From Paragorgia papillata (lineage: Eukaryota; Cnidaria; Anthozoa; Scleralcyonacea; Coralliidae): 64,000 nt of DNA. The stretch lies in contig JAWNZC010000314.1 of the NCBI GenBank assembly GCA_035771165.1, positions 3,135,001-3,199,000 of the forward strand, in the 5' to 3' direction. The translations under genes and the position numbers were made by a program. The notes below the pieces were generated by a model, which was given only the letters and a program-made list of their open reading frames with translations, was not told where the DNA came from and did no database searches. Below are positions 45,978 to 57,934 of the stretch, piece after piece. Within the stretch, counting starts at the first letter, position 1. Each line of letters begins with the position of its first letter.

Positions 45978-46780
45978 GAATTCCAGGCTATAAAATGTCT
46001 ACCCCTGAAGAATTCCAGGCTATAAAATGTCTACCCCTGAAGAATTCCAGGCTATACAATGTCTACCCCTGAGGAATTCCAGGAAATAAAATGTCTACCC
46101 CTGAGGAATTCCACGATATAAAATGTCTACCCCTGAGGAATTCCAGGATATAAAATGTCTACCCCTGAGGAATTCCAGGAAATAAAATGTCTACCCCTGA
46201 GGAATTCCAGGAAATAAAATGTCTACCCCTGAGGAATTCCACGATATAAAATGTCTACCCCTGAGGAATTCCAGGAAATAAAATGTCTAGCCCTGAGGAA
46301 TTCCACGATATAAAATGTCTACCCCTGACGAATTCCAGGCAATAAAATATCTACCCCTGAGGAATTCCACGATATAAAATGTCTACCCCTGAAGAATTCC
46401 AGGCTATAAAATGTCTACCCCTGAAGAATTCCAGGCTATAAAATGTCTACCCCTGGGGAATTCCAGGCTATAAAATGTCTACCCCTGAGGAATTCCAGGT
46501 TATAAAATGTCTACCCCTGAGGAATTCCAGGCTATAAAATGTCTACCCCTGAGGAATTCCAGGCAATAAAATATCTACCCCTGAGGATTTCCAGGTTATA
46601 AAATGTCTACCCCTGAAGAATTCCAAGATATAAAATGTCTACCCCTGAGGAATTCTAGGCTATAAAATGTCTACCCCTGAGGAATTCCAGGATATAAAAT
46701 GTCTAAACCCTGAGGAATTCCAGGCTAATTAGAATGTCTACCCCTGAGGAATTCCAGGTTATAAAATGTCTACCCCTGAG
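45978..46780. repeat. 32-bp minisatellite, ~25 units
   Basis: Unit GAATTCCAGG-CTATAAAATG-TCTACCCCTGAG. Variants at positions 10-13 (GCTA, GATA, GAAA, GTTA, CGAT) are interspersed, and one unit has an insertion near 46705. Confidence 0.97.
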
Positions 46781-46782
46781 GC

Positions 46783-49700
46783 ATAGGCGTACGAGCCGGG
46801 GGGCAGGGGGGGCAGCTGCCCCACCAGTTTGTGGGAAGATAAGTCAAGTCGGGCAACAGCGATCCCAGACTCGGGCAACTTGGCGGAAAATATCACGCGT
46901 AGAAACTAGAAAGAAAACTGTCGCTCCGCTCGAAAAATATCAACTTTGTCGCATGTCATGATCTTCTCTGTGTTTTATATGGTGCTTCTGAATTCTGATA
47001 GTGATAGATAAACGCGCCTGCGAATACAGACGACTCCTATCGAATTGAAATCGATTCTGCGAGACAATGAGTGTGACTTCCTGTCGAGACATCAACGGAT
47101 CAACCGGATCACCGGACGTAACGTAGCAACGGGCGTTTCAAATTCACTCGACCGTGAGAACAACATAAGTCTATAAAAACAAAATTTGAATGTGCTTTGC
47201 CATTATGCTCTAACTACTAATGTATAGACCTGATATGAATCGCGTAAATCAACACCAGAAATTATAATTATATCGTTAAAATCTGGTGCTAAGTCAAGTT
47301 GGGAAGCAGCGACCACAGACTCGGGCTACTTGACAAAATGCGGGCACAGTTGAGAATTGAAATTGACCATCAGCAACAACCGCATTCCACTTGGCGAAAA
47401 ATATTGCGCGAAGAAAGAAAAATAAAAAATGTCGCTCCGCTCAAAAAATATCGCTAAGTGGAAAAATTTGTCGGCTGTTGCATGTCATGGCCTCTGTGTT
47501 TTATATGGTGATAGATAAACGCGCCTGTGAATACAGACGATTTCTGTCGAATTGAAATAGATTCAACGAGATAATGAGCACAAATGAGTGTGACTTCCTG
47601 TCGAGACATCTATACGTAGCAACGGGCGTTTCTAATTCACTCGACCGTGTCACCGTGAGAACAACTATAAAAACAAAATTTGAATGTGCTTTGCCGGCAT
47701 TATGCCCTAAATTCTAATGTATAGACCTGACATAATTCACATAAATCAGTGAAAAATCATTTAAATCAACACCAGAAATTATGTCGTCAAAATCTGGTGC
47801 TCGTAAACGAACTTATCGCCACCGGATCAAATGCGACGAGTGTCAGAAAGAAATGAACTCCGACTACCGCGAAATTCATGTGAAAAACGTCCACAATGGT
47901 AAGAAGATCAAGTTCAGTCCATTAGTTGAGTCTGCGCAATCACAATTGCGTGGCTTCTTCATGAGCACCGGTACTAGTGGCACTACCACGTCCATTGGTC
48001 AATCTGTGTCTGGGACTGCCAACATCAACAGTGGCGTCATTGAGGGTATTCCTGATGGCAGAACTATCCAGATTTCTGGAGGTTGTACTTCTAAAACATC
48101 AGAGTCTGAAGTGACTGAATCCGAGCCTAATATCAGTGATGAGTCAGATGCGGAGCCTAGAGATGAAGACGAATCCGAACTGAATAACACAAACGTCCAA
48201 CAAGTTGTAAAACCAAATAAAGCGATGTTCGAGCAAGTGAAAGAGCCCATGGCCATGATAGTCATGCCAATGAACGAAAAACTTGACGAGCTAATGGTAC
48301 TTGACCAAGAAACCGAAGAAACGCTTTCTGTACCAGCTGAAGGGACAGATTCAACTGCTTCACTCTCTCCTAGTTGTAAGATTAACGCCGATACTCCATT
48401 TGAAACTTCAGAAACCAGCCTAGCTGAAACGCCGATGGTGTCTTAGTTTGATACATCATCCACAGACACAGTGGTTTCTATCAGATCAAATTCACCGAAC
48501 CAGCCCATTCAATCAGAATATCCAGCCAGAAGGTTTGGGAATGAAACAGCCACTCGTAAATTCAACCCCGAGTGGTACAAACAATATCCATGGATCAGTT
48601 ATCAAATCGTTGAAGACCAGTGTGTATGCTTTCCCTGCAGAGAGTTTGGAAAGGATAAGTCGTTTGTGTATAGTAATTGGAAAAAGACGGAGAAACTGTC
48701 TAAGCATGGAAAATCTGAAAAGCACATAACATCAATGACCAAGTGGGCATTGTTTAAGGCCAACAAGAAACGGAACAACATCCGTACTCAAGCAACTGAG
48801 CAGTGTTCATAAGCAGGAAGTTGTCAGCAACCGGCAATACCTTCAAGTTATAATAGAGTGCCTGATGTTTGCTTCTCAACAGAATATTGCTATGAAAGGA
48901 CATGAAGAAAGTCGAAAACATATCTGGGAAATGTCAGATATCAACAGAGGAAACTTTCTTGAGCTACTTCACCTTAGATGTAAAGATTTGCCTTGGTTGA
49001 AAGCAAAACTCCAAAGCCAGCTTAAAGGACATGCTCAGTGGACGCCGCCAAGAATCCAGAACGAACTCATTGGAATAGTGTCAAACATGGTGCTCACGAG
49101 AATCACGAGTGACGTCAGAAGCAGTGGCCAGTATAGCATAATTGTGGACGAGACTGCAGACATCAGCAGAACAGAGCAAGTCTCTCTGTGTCTGAGGTAC
49201 GTTTTTGCAGGTGAAACACGAGAGACGTTTGTTGGCTTTTTCACGACTGCATCAACCGAAGGGGAAGTTCTCTACGAGCTTGTGAAAACTTCCATCAACA
49301 AACTTGACTTGCAGCTAGGAGATATTGTTGGGGAATGCTTTGATGGCGCTGCAAATATGAGCGGTGTTCGTAAAGGACTAGCGTCTCATATGAAAGAATG
49401 TTCTCCACTCGCCGTATATGTTCACTGCTATGGTCATCGCCTGAACCTCGCGCTCCAGGATACAATGTCCAACATCGAGCCAATTCGTAATGCCCTTGGA
49501 ACGATACAGAGCCTTTACAATTTCCTCGAAGCAAGTCCGAAGCGTCATAGGATGTTCCAGGACATTGAGGTGCAAGAAGACCACACCAACCTGACACTCA
49601 AGTCTTTGAGTGTAACCAGATGGTCGTGTCGCTGGGAGGCTGTTAAGGCAGTGGTCGAACAAATGCCAGGAATAATCAAAGCACTCCTTACTCTATCGGT

Positions 49701-49986
49701 TGACCGTGATCCCAAGACGTACACGGACAGCAATGCCTTACTCAATTCGATTTGTGATTTTAAATTTGTGTTTGGTTTGGTGGTTCTTAAGATTATCCTG
49801 TCAAATACGGATAGTCTCAGTAAATATTTGCAAGGGAAGAATATGGATGTAATCACCGCTAAGAAGACCGCTGATGCATATAATAAAATCTCTTATCCAA
49901 ATTGTTTTTTTCTGCTACCTTTTTTTTACCTCTGCAATGAGATCATGGCTACAAATATCGATAGCCAAATATTTTGTCGTCATTAA
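46783..49986 (+). mobile_element. hAT element, ZMYM1-like, 3'-truncated
   Basis: Starts at AGGCGTACGAGCCGGGGGGC, a terminus type I associate with hAT/ZMYM elements. The leader contains a tandem duplication (46840-47270 and 47285-47770). The transposase reading frame starts at 47781. No matching right terminus is seen after the frame diverges near 49890. Confidence 0.65.
47781..49986 (+). pseudogene. hAT transposase (TTF zinc finger, DUF4371-like), broken
   Basis: hAT-type DDE transposase related to vertebrate ZMYM1-like proteins. The ATG at 47781 follows ATCACACCAGAAATT-like leader sequence. Order: an N-terminal zinc-binding stretch KCDECQKEMNSDYREIHVKN; an acidic Ser-rich linker; a TAG at 48444-48446 with the same frame continuing; a TTF-type finger (NPEWYKQYPWISY, CVCFPC, KHGKSEKH); a frameshift near 48790; then the catalytic region (YSIIVDETADISRTEQVSLC; CFDGAANMSGVRKGLASHMK; VHCYGHRLNLALQDTM; VTRWSCRWEAV). 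The protein loses similarity after KKTADAYNKI, so the C-terminal dimerisation domain is missing. Catalytic Asp residues (VDE, FDGA) persist. One nonsense codon, one frameshift and truncation make it inactive. Confidence 0.8.
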
Positions 49987-50292
49987 CTTTTCTTTGTACT
50001 CTAAAAATGTGAAATTGGATCCGGATTTACTGTCTGTCTTTGGTATTTCATGTGGTGATTCGGGATGCCGCTATCTGTAAGTATGTAAAGGAAAGGATAT
50101 AAGGAGTATGCTGATAAAATGCATATTTTTGTGTGCAAGAAGCGATTCAGAAACACCAATATGTATGAACAGAAAAGAGTTGTACTTGAGTTGAGGGCAG
50201 AATTAGAACTAGAAGGAGGAAACTATAATTAGTAAATGTGTAGGGTATATGCGGTGTACTGTATGGATGATGCACGAACGTCAGTTTGCTAG

Positions 50293-50476
50293 CTTTGCCT
50301 TCATTTTTTGAGAATGCCATTTATTTTAACAGAATTGTTTACACTTATAACCATAACTAGGAGCGCCAAAAACAGTGTAAGCGTAAAAATTAAATTAAAA
50401 GCCTTAAAAGTTAAAACTAAACTTGGTGTAAGCACTGACGTTTCAATGAATGGCATTCTCAAAAGTGAAGGCAAAG
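50293..50476. mobile_element. MITE with CTTTGCCTTCA ends
   Basis: CTTTGCCTTCATTTTTTGAG/AATGCCATT faces AATGGCATTCTCAAAAGTGAAGGCAAAG. Confidence 0.8.
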
Positions 50477-51873
50477 TTATCAAACCGATGTTCTTGCATT
50501 ATTTCCACAGTACATTGCATTACTTTGTGCATTTACCAACTTGTTTTTTTCTTTTGGTACTTAGTTTTACCATCAACTCAAGTACAATTATTTTCTGTTT
50601 ATGCATAATGGTGTTTCTAGGTCTTTAATTTTCTTGTACATAAAGAAATGTATTTTACCAGTACATTCTTTACATCTTTTCCCTTACATACTTACATGTA
50701 ACAGCATCCCGAATCATTACATGATCTGTCAACGTCAGACAGTGAGTCTATATTCGGTTCTTTTCTATACAATTTTGAAGTTACAAATGTAACATAAGTT
50801 CCAATTACAAGAGTGAGCAATAAGGTAAACTGAATCAAGAGCAGTTTGGATATAATACTAATCCAAATAGGCAGGTTTTAAATTATTTAGACCCCAACCA
50901 AAATTTTTCTAATAACATAAAAATATTTCTAGTGCTCTATTATCTGAGCTATTGAAAAAGGCAATGCCTTGGAAGTATGACTATCAAAAGTTCAATCCGA
51001 AACAAACCTTTTATGAGATGTGAATTTCTAATGCTCTATTATCTGAGCTTTTGAAAAACAACAGCCTAAAAGGTGTGGCTAACAAAGTATTCAATCTGGA
51101 ACAAGTCTCAGTTTATACAATGATGAATTTCTGCCTGGGAGGTGTGACTAACAAAACATTCAATTCGGAAAAAGCCTTTTTTATAAAATGATGGAATTTC
51201 TAATGTTCTATTATCTGAGCTAGTGAAAAAATCCAAGCCTGAGACGTCTGGGTATAAAAGATATAATCAGGAACATGCATTTTACGAAATGATAAAATCT
51301 TTTTCAGTCCAGAACATGTTCCTTTAAGCTGATATAGAATTTCTAATGCTCTGTTATCTGAGCTTTTGAAAAAAGCCGATTTAGCATGGAAAGTGTTGGC
51401 TATAAAGAATATAATCTGAAACATGCCTTACGAGATGAAATGTTGAATGCTCCATCATCTGAACTATTTAAAAAATAGATGCTTTGATGGTGTGGTTATA
51501 AAACAATTCAATTCACAACAAGTATTTTTCTAATTCTCTATCTGAGCTATTGAAAAATGTTTATATTTTTTTAGAATTTCTAATGTTCTATTATCTGAGC
51601 TATGGGAGAAAAAAACAGCCTAAAAGGTGTGGCTAACAAAATATTCAATCTGAAACAAGTCTTTTACACAATGATGAATTTCTAATGCTCTATCATCTCA
51701 GCAATGGAAAAAGGTCAATTAACCTGGAATGTGTGGCTATAAAGAATATAATTTGAATTCTGAAACATGCGTTATGAGAATTTCTAATGGTCTATTATCT
51801 GAGCTATTGAAAAGAGATGCCTTGGAGGTGTGGTTACAAAACAATTCAATTCGCAACAAGCATTTTATACAAC

Positions 51874-52085
51874 TGTAACAAGTTATATGTAAGTTCAGTT
51901 ATTCACTATTAAGACAAAGGACAATAGACAAAGAACAATGTAAGGTGGAGTTTCCGGACAAAGCCCAGGAGACTAATTGACCTGGTGTTAGGTCAGGCAG
52001 TGTGTATGTGACCGTAGAGAACGAAGGTTGCATGTAACTAAGTTTGTAAATAAAAGGAGTGTTCTCCAAAGCTCGGCACGTTACA
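51874..52085 (+). mobile_element. Short solo LTR, 212 bp, CAAC target duplication
   Basis: TGTAACAAG...CGTTACA has TG/CA ends and 6-bp inverted termini. An AATAAA lies near 52050. Flanked by CAAC at 51870-51873 and 52086-52089. The surrounding satellite unit, TTTTATACAA.GATG, shows the site before insertion. Confidence 0.75.
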
Positions 52086-52458
52086 CAACGATGAAATTTC
52101 TAATGCTCTATTATGAGCGGGGAGGTGTGGCTAACAAAATATTCAATTCGGGAAAAGGCCTTTATACAATGATGAATTTTTAATGCTTTATTATCAGAGC
52201 TATTGAAAAAAGCCGAGTCTGGGAGGTGTGGATACTATAACATTCAAGCCGAGCGAAGCCTTTTATGCAATGATGGAATTTCTAATGCTCTATTATCTGA
52301 CTTATTGGAAAAAGCCAATTTATCCTGGAACGTCTGACTATATACATATAATCTGGAACATGTCATGAGATGGCATTTCTAAACGTATGGCTAACAAAAC
52401 ATTCAATTCGGAACGTGTTATGAGATGATGACTGATTTTTAATGCTCTTATCTGAGCT

Positions 52459-52633
52459 ATGGGTCGTTTCCACTCGCGCAATCGGTGGCCCCGTTGGGGT
52501 GGTGAAATAATACAAAATATTTGAATAAAAATAGAGTTAAATTCCCATAGGATAAAGATTGTGCACTAATATGGCCACCATTTCATTGTTTCTGTGCACC
52601 AATATGGCCGCCGTGACGTCAGATGAAAACCAA
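52459..52633. mobile_element. MITE of the GTGGCCCC/ACCAATATGG family in the satellite
   Basis: Left end GGTCGTTTCCACTCGCG, core GGTGGCCCCGTTGGGGTGG, right part GGCCGCCGTGACGTCAGATG. Confidence 0.7.
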
Positions 52634-53974
52634 GAATTGGAAAATAGGCTATATATGCCTGGGAGGTGCGACTAACAAAACATTCAATTTGGAAAAAGCC
52701 TTCAGTTATAAAATGATGGAATTTCTAATGTTCAATTATCTGAGCTAGTGAAAAAAACCAAGCCCGAGACGTCGGCTATAAAATATATAATCAGAACATG
52801 CATTTTACGAAATGATAAAATCTTTTTCAGTTCAGAATAATAGAATATGTTCCTTTAAACTGGTATAAAATTTCTACTGCTCTATTATCTGAGCTTTTGA
52901 GAGAGAAAAACCGCGCTTGGGACGTGTGGCTACCGAAACATTTAAACAGGAACATGCCTTTCATTTAAGGATGGAATTTCTAATACTTTATGACCCGAAC
53001 TTGGAATCGTGGCTCTTACAACATTCAACGAAACGATGGAATTCTTAAAGCTCTATTATCCGAACTATTGAAAAACTCGAACTTGGAACTTGTGGCTATG
53101 AAAACATTCATGATTATTGAAATGAACTATTGAACAATTCAAGCTTGGGACTTGTGGCTATTAAACATTTAATTTGGAACGAACTTTTATACGATAATGG
53201 AATTTCTGATCAGCTTTTGAAAAACTTGGGACATTAAGTACTGTATGAAAGCATTCAATGTGGAACCATACGTGGCGTGGGCAAGTGTGACAGTGGTCCT
53301 GCATTGCAACAATTGGATATGGTGTGTACAACTTTTGAGCAAGCAAGCAGATGTCCTGGTCTAAAATGTGGTATAGTGATTTTTTCAGCATATGTACGAC
53401 ATTCGTTTGTACAGCTGCAAACTTCTATTTAAGAACTAAAAATTGCTGCTCTATATTTTGCCATAAAACTTGTGGTTCAAAATTCTTGGTACAAGATCAA
53501 GATGTGATGAAGAAGCCAATTTCGTGAAGATGCACTTTCGTTTGGTGAGTCGTTTTTCTTGGGGATATTTTTTTCAAGGAATTGCTTTCTTGACTGGCAT
53601 ACTGTTAGCAAGATTGATAGTTCCTGTAGACAGAAGCATGTTTTCATTGTCATGAAACAGTGAAACATCGAAAAAACAGACGCAGTGCTAAAGAGCGGAG
53701 TCCTGTTTGACGTCAAAAATGTCGATTGCATTCTCGTTCCCAGCCGTCGTGAGGGCACCGCAATACTGTACTGTCTACATTTAGCCAATGAATTCCTTGA
53801 ACCACAGTATTATGGGAAAATATATAGCTCAATACTACATGTAAATAGTGATATTGACAAGTGTCAAATTGTTTGATTTTGAGGCAAATATAATTTTGAC
53901 TGGAAATCAAATTTACTTGTAATCAATCCACCAAGAATGCCAAGTTATTTTGTCAGAGCGACAAAATGAATTAA

Positions 53975-54290
53975 TATGGCGGTTCAACGTGGCGGCAAAA
54001 AACCAAAATATTTTTAGGACGAATCAGGTAAGAAAACAGTTGCATGTTGTTTTTCAAAGCTACTCCGTTTAGCTCATAAATCATTATTATAATGTTTTCT
54101 TTTTGCTTATTTCAGGAAACTAAAAACCTGGTCATGGCGACTCCTACTCAGGGTCGAAAACCAATTGAGCAGAAAGTATTGACTTTGCAACCATTGTCAG
54201 GCAAGCAATGGCAAGACTTTCGCCGTCTTAATTATCGGATAAGGACGTTAAATCGGAGGCCCTTGCCGGAATGCCAGTTATTTCACCAAT
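53975..54290 (+). CDS. Possible two-exon gene, small product
   Basis: A leader exon ends at a donor (GAATCAG|GTAAGAA near 54028). An 88-bp intron ends TTGCTTATTTCAG at 54116, and the next exon opens ACCTGGTC-ATGG with a good start context at 54134. The frame reads MATPTQGRKPIEQKVLTLQP then LSGKQWQDFRRLNYRIRTLN and stops at 54290. Unrecognised; compact, basic, no transmembrane segment. It could be the start of a longer gene or a relic. The splice signals are the main evidence. Confidence 0.35.
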
Positions 54291-54628
54291 AGGCTTCGCT
54301 GCCTTTTGGAGTGTATTCCATTCACGTCCCAAAGAGTGATAAACTCCAGTAACAAAGGTTCCCATAACATAAATTGGACATGGAGTTATTGAGTTGGAGT
54401 TAAGGCTTAAGTTAGGGCATTAGGTTAAGTTAACGCAAAACTTCTCCATCTCATTAACACTTGCTTCATCTAAATGTTATGCGAAACTAAGAATTTGAAA
54501 TTTCATGTTTGGTAACAAAATTGCCATAAACAAGTGAATAAAAATACAGTTTTTGACTAATGCTGTTTTGCCGGCAGAGCTGCAAGGTGCAACCATTTTT
54601 ATTCTGTGACCGGGTTTGGGACATAATA

Positions 54629-54870
54629 GGGACATTAGGGACCTTAAGCAAGGACAACGCGAACATCACGACGACGACCCAAGTACAACAGTATTTTTCA
54701 ACCAAAACAAAGCGTTGAATACTTTGCAGTCGCAAGAGTAATCCCAACACCGTCCTCGTTGCACATACAACGTCAACTGAAGCGTTTTCACATTTTCAAG
54801 ACGACGCTGTCGTTGTCGAAGCTATGGCTGCTTTTTAAAGATCTTACAAAATACATAAAGCATATACAAT
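54629..54870. mobile_element. Partial MITE (GGGACCTTAAGC family)
   Basis: The left part of 43338-43686 repeated; the right terminus is missing. Confidence 0.7.
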
Positions 54871-54871
54871 T

Positions 54872-55560
54872 GAGGTCGACGTCGTAGATCTTAAAGTCCC
54901 TATATTGTCACAGGATTCAACTGAAATCCCAGTTCACGAAGACCAACGTAGTTTGCACCGACTTGTCAACGCACTCGTCGTGTTATAATCAATTATTTTG
55001 CATGTTTTCAGTAGGTAATACGTATACCCTTTCATTTGCGAATATAATGTAATATGAATTGGTATATGAACTAATTTATATGCATGCGCATAAAAGAATT
55101 CTCTAATTCAGCTTATATCAGACCTTATACAAAATGGATATAATATAAATTCCTTCGAATACAAGTCCCTCCGAATATTATAACTTATTGGATTCATCTA
55201 AGCCCGATATGGCAAAATGTTTAAGTCGAAAATTCAAAATTGGACTAGACCGAAGGTTCCGAGCCTAATATTAAAATTTGAGACTTTCCATATCGGGCGA
55301 AGATGAATAGGTGTTTTATTATATCCAACAAATAATCGTGCATTTGGAAAGTAAATATACCTTGTGCACCTGTCCAAAGGTTGCTGCCCAATATGTAGTC
55401 GGTCCAACATCGTAAAATATTGGGCTGGCACGTGATGCTAATGTAGACATTTGATTGGACGATTAATTGCAAGGGTATAATTAAACCCCTTATGAATAAA
55501 AGCCAATCAAATTCAAACGGCAATAAGCCTATAATAAACCCCTTTGAAATTTGAATATAT
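54872..55560 (+). repeat. Second copy of tRNA-like head plus 20230-20610 repeat
   Basis: GTAGATCTTAAAGTC.CT, AAATCCCAGTTCACGAAG, GCACTCGTCGTGTTATA and later TGCTGCCCAATATGTAGTC follow the same order as at 19240-20600, but without the inserted MITEs of that locus. Confidence 0.7.
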
Positions 55561-55651
55561 GTATAGTTAATGTCACTCGTGTGATATGGGATTTAACATC
55601 GTGAAGCTTAACAGCCACGAGGGGCCCCATTTTATCCCATGACATAACTTG

Positions 55652-57920
55652 AATGTCAGGCCGTTATTTGTTCCCGCCTTCTGCTAAAGCCGGCAGCTCG
55701 GGCAGAGGTGCGGGCGAGCGAGAAGGCGAGAAAAACAAAGGCGTGAGGAAACTCTTATTAAAACCATCTTCCGCCCACTTAGTGTTATTTTTAAAAATTA
55801 ACGAGATATGATTGATATGTGTTGTCAAAAGAACAAAGCATATGTTTTGATTTCATCCCACAGAAATAGTTGTTCATTTCATGGCTTTCATCTTGTTCTG
55901 TGTTATGGCGTCCGCAGAATGCGCTTTTTGTTCCATAAACTTAAACCACCAAGGTATTTTTAAGTCTGCGAACTTTTAACTAGTACTTGTAGGAAATAAA
56001 TATCTGATCAGTACAGTGCAAGGACTGCATTGCTGTGTAAAAAATGTGCAAGATTGTCGTACATTGCAGCTACAATCTATTTCTTGATATATCGGATATG
56101 GCAAAGGGCGCAAAGCAAAAGAGTCGGCAAACGTAGTCTTTTTCCGCGTCTGGTTTTAGTCCAGACTAGGTAGACTTGCATTAAAAACACGAGCTCGAAT
56201 TGGAGGTGTTTGTCCATGGTATCTAGACCCGATCTAGAAAAGTCTCGTCTAATGCGGGAGAAGTCGATGAATTGGAAAATACGATGAGAAACCGAGAAAT
56301 TTGAGAATATACATATATATATTGATCCAAATTTCCACCATAAATCCATAATAAAAGATAAACACGATTTGATAGCCGCCTTGATATAGTTTCGACTAAA
56401 TTAATAAAATATATAATTTTGGAGCACAGGCTAGAACGTTGGAGAAAAGGATCGACTGGATATAGATGTTTTATATTAAAAACGCAATATGTACTTTGCA
56501 ATCGTTTTTTCTCGAACATGATTTCTCCCTCTCATAAATTGAATGCCTTAGTTCCACCTAAAAATTTTATACCATATAATTTGAGGGGCCCTACTGCTCT
56601 GCTAGAGCCCAAGTGTCGAACAGATCGTTTTTCAAACAGCTTTGTTCCAGCTGCTACTCGAGCTTACAATTGTATTAAGAAACCTTAGTTTTTAAATTAC
56701 TACTTTCTTATCATGTTTACTCTAATAACATTTTATCCTTTTATACCATGTATATTAATACTTCTTACTTTATATTACTTATGTTATATGATGTAATTCC
56801 TAAGCAATTCAGTTTTTACTGCTATTTTGGATACAGAATTTAAATTTTATATGCAGGTACGCCATTTCATATATTGATACATAAATTTAAACACGTCTCA
56901 ACGGTATAAACTCAGTCACCACAACTACGACTAACCGCTCCGAGATTCCCGTTTTGTAACTTAATACGGGTCAACTTTTCTGACAACCATTGTTCAGGAC
57001 TTTCGCATCCGCTTCGCCTTCAGTAGCCATAAGCCATCGTCTCCTGATCATCGAACGAAGGAACCAGATAGACTGCTTTTCGCAAGGTCTCCAACTGCTA
57101 CAAGGAAATTCTCCACCGTACCATGTTGAAGGAAATGAAGTTCAGAGAACACAACTGATGGCATGTCTGATATATCAGACGGCAGCAAAGATATCTTGGC
57201 TGTCAACAGCGAGCTTTTGAATGCACGTTTTTTGTTCTGGATTCAAAGACTCGTAGCCGAAATGCATGACAAATCCTTCTATTGTTTGATTTTCCGACAT
57301 AAACAAATCATTGAATGAATTGGTCACAGAATTGAAAATTTACACGGCGATAAACAGGTTCGAGGATGACCTTGTGCTGTGCACCCGGGAAACGAGAGAC
57401 TCTGAGATAATCCGTTTCAAATCACAGGATTCTTGTTATTCCGGTTGAGGTACGCATGCATGCATGCGTAAATATCCGAGCGGAATCTGGATAGTATATG
57501 GGGTTGCTGGCGAAGCTCGAATTACAGCATCTACACACATACGGGTGATACGGCGAAGATATCGATCGCGTCTTGTCGTCCGACATCTTTGTTATTTTGG
57601 TTTTATTAATTCTACTTCCGGTCACTTCAGACCAACTCATGCTCACTATTCAGCCAATAACGTAACGATTTGAAACGGGTAACGATTATCCCAGAGGGCT
57701 CTGGGAACGAGATTGCTGTGCACTTTAAATTTTTTTATGTAAATGAGCAACCACGGTTGAGCAATCAATCAAAATCCTTTCAGCCAATCAGAGCTCCCGT
57801 CCATGAGACAATCTCGGATTCCCCACGGTTTTGTTAAGAGTTTCCTCAGGCTTTTTTTTTCTCGCCTTCTCGCTCGCCCGCGCCTCTTCGCCAGGCGAGT
57901 ACAAATAAAGGCCTGACATT
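55652..57920. mobile_element. TIR element, ~100-bp inverted ends, ~2.27 kb
   Basis: The left end AATGTCAGGCCGTTATTTGT... with GCGGGCGAGCGAGAAGGCGA and GAGGAAACTCTTA is mirrored at 57830-57920. The interior has no transposase that I recognise. It holds a LINE fragment (56500-56690) and a smaller inverted-repeat element (about 57405-57695). Confidence 0.75.
56419..56688 (+). pseudogene. LINE reverse-transcriptase C-terminal fragment
   Basis: NFIPYNLRGPTALLEPKCRT followed by DRFSNSFVPAATRAYN matches the conserved tail of CR1/L2/Rex-type ORF2 proteins (pattern YNLR...P..RTxRFxxSFxPxAxRxxN). Only the end is present, so it is a 5'-truncated insertion. Confidence 0.65.
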
Positions 57921-57934
57921 AGGTAAGCCAGGTA

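Larger units (their letters stand above)
50920..53230. repeat. Degenerate satellite array, unit ~100 bp
   Basis: GAATTTCTAATGCTCTATTA/TCTGAGCTATTGAAAAA, then GGTGTGGCTAACAAAACATT/CAATTCGGAAC and CCTTTTATACAATGATG recur about twenty times with heavy drift. The array is interrupted by the small LTR at 51874-52085 and the MITE at 52459-52633. Confidence 0.85.

Noticed and set aside
45978..46780. CRISPR-like array
   Set aside because: The 32-bp units are contiguous with no spacers, in a eukaryotic repeat setting: a minisatellite.
50920..53230. Array of small genes or RNA units
   Set aside because: Units drift freely with indels and have no conserved frame or promoter; best read as satellite.
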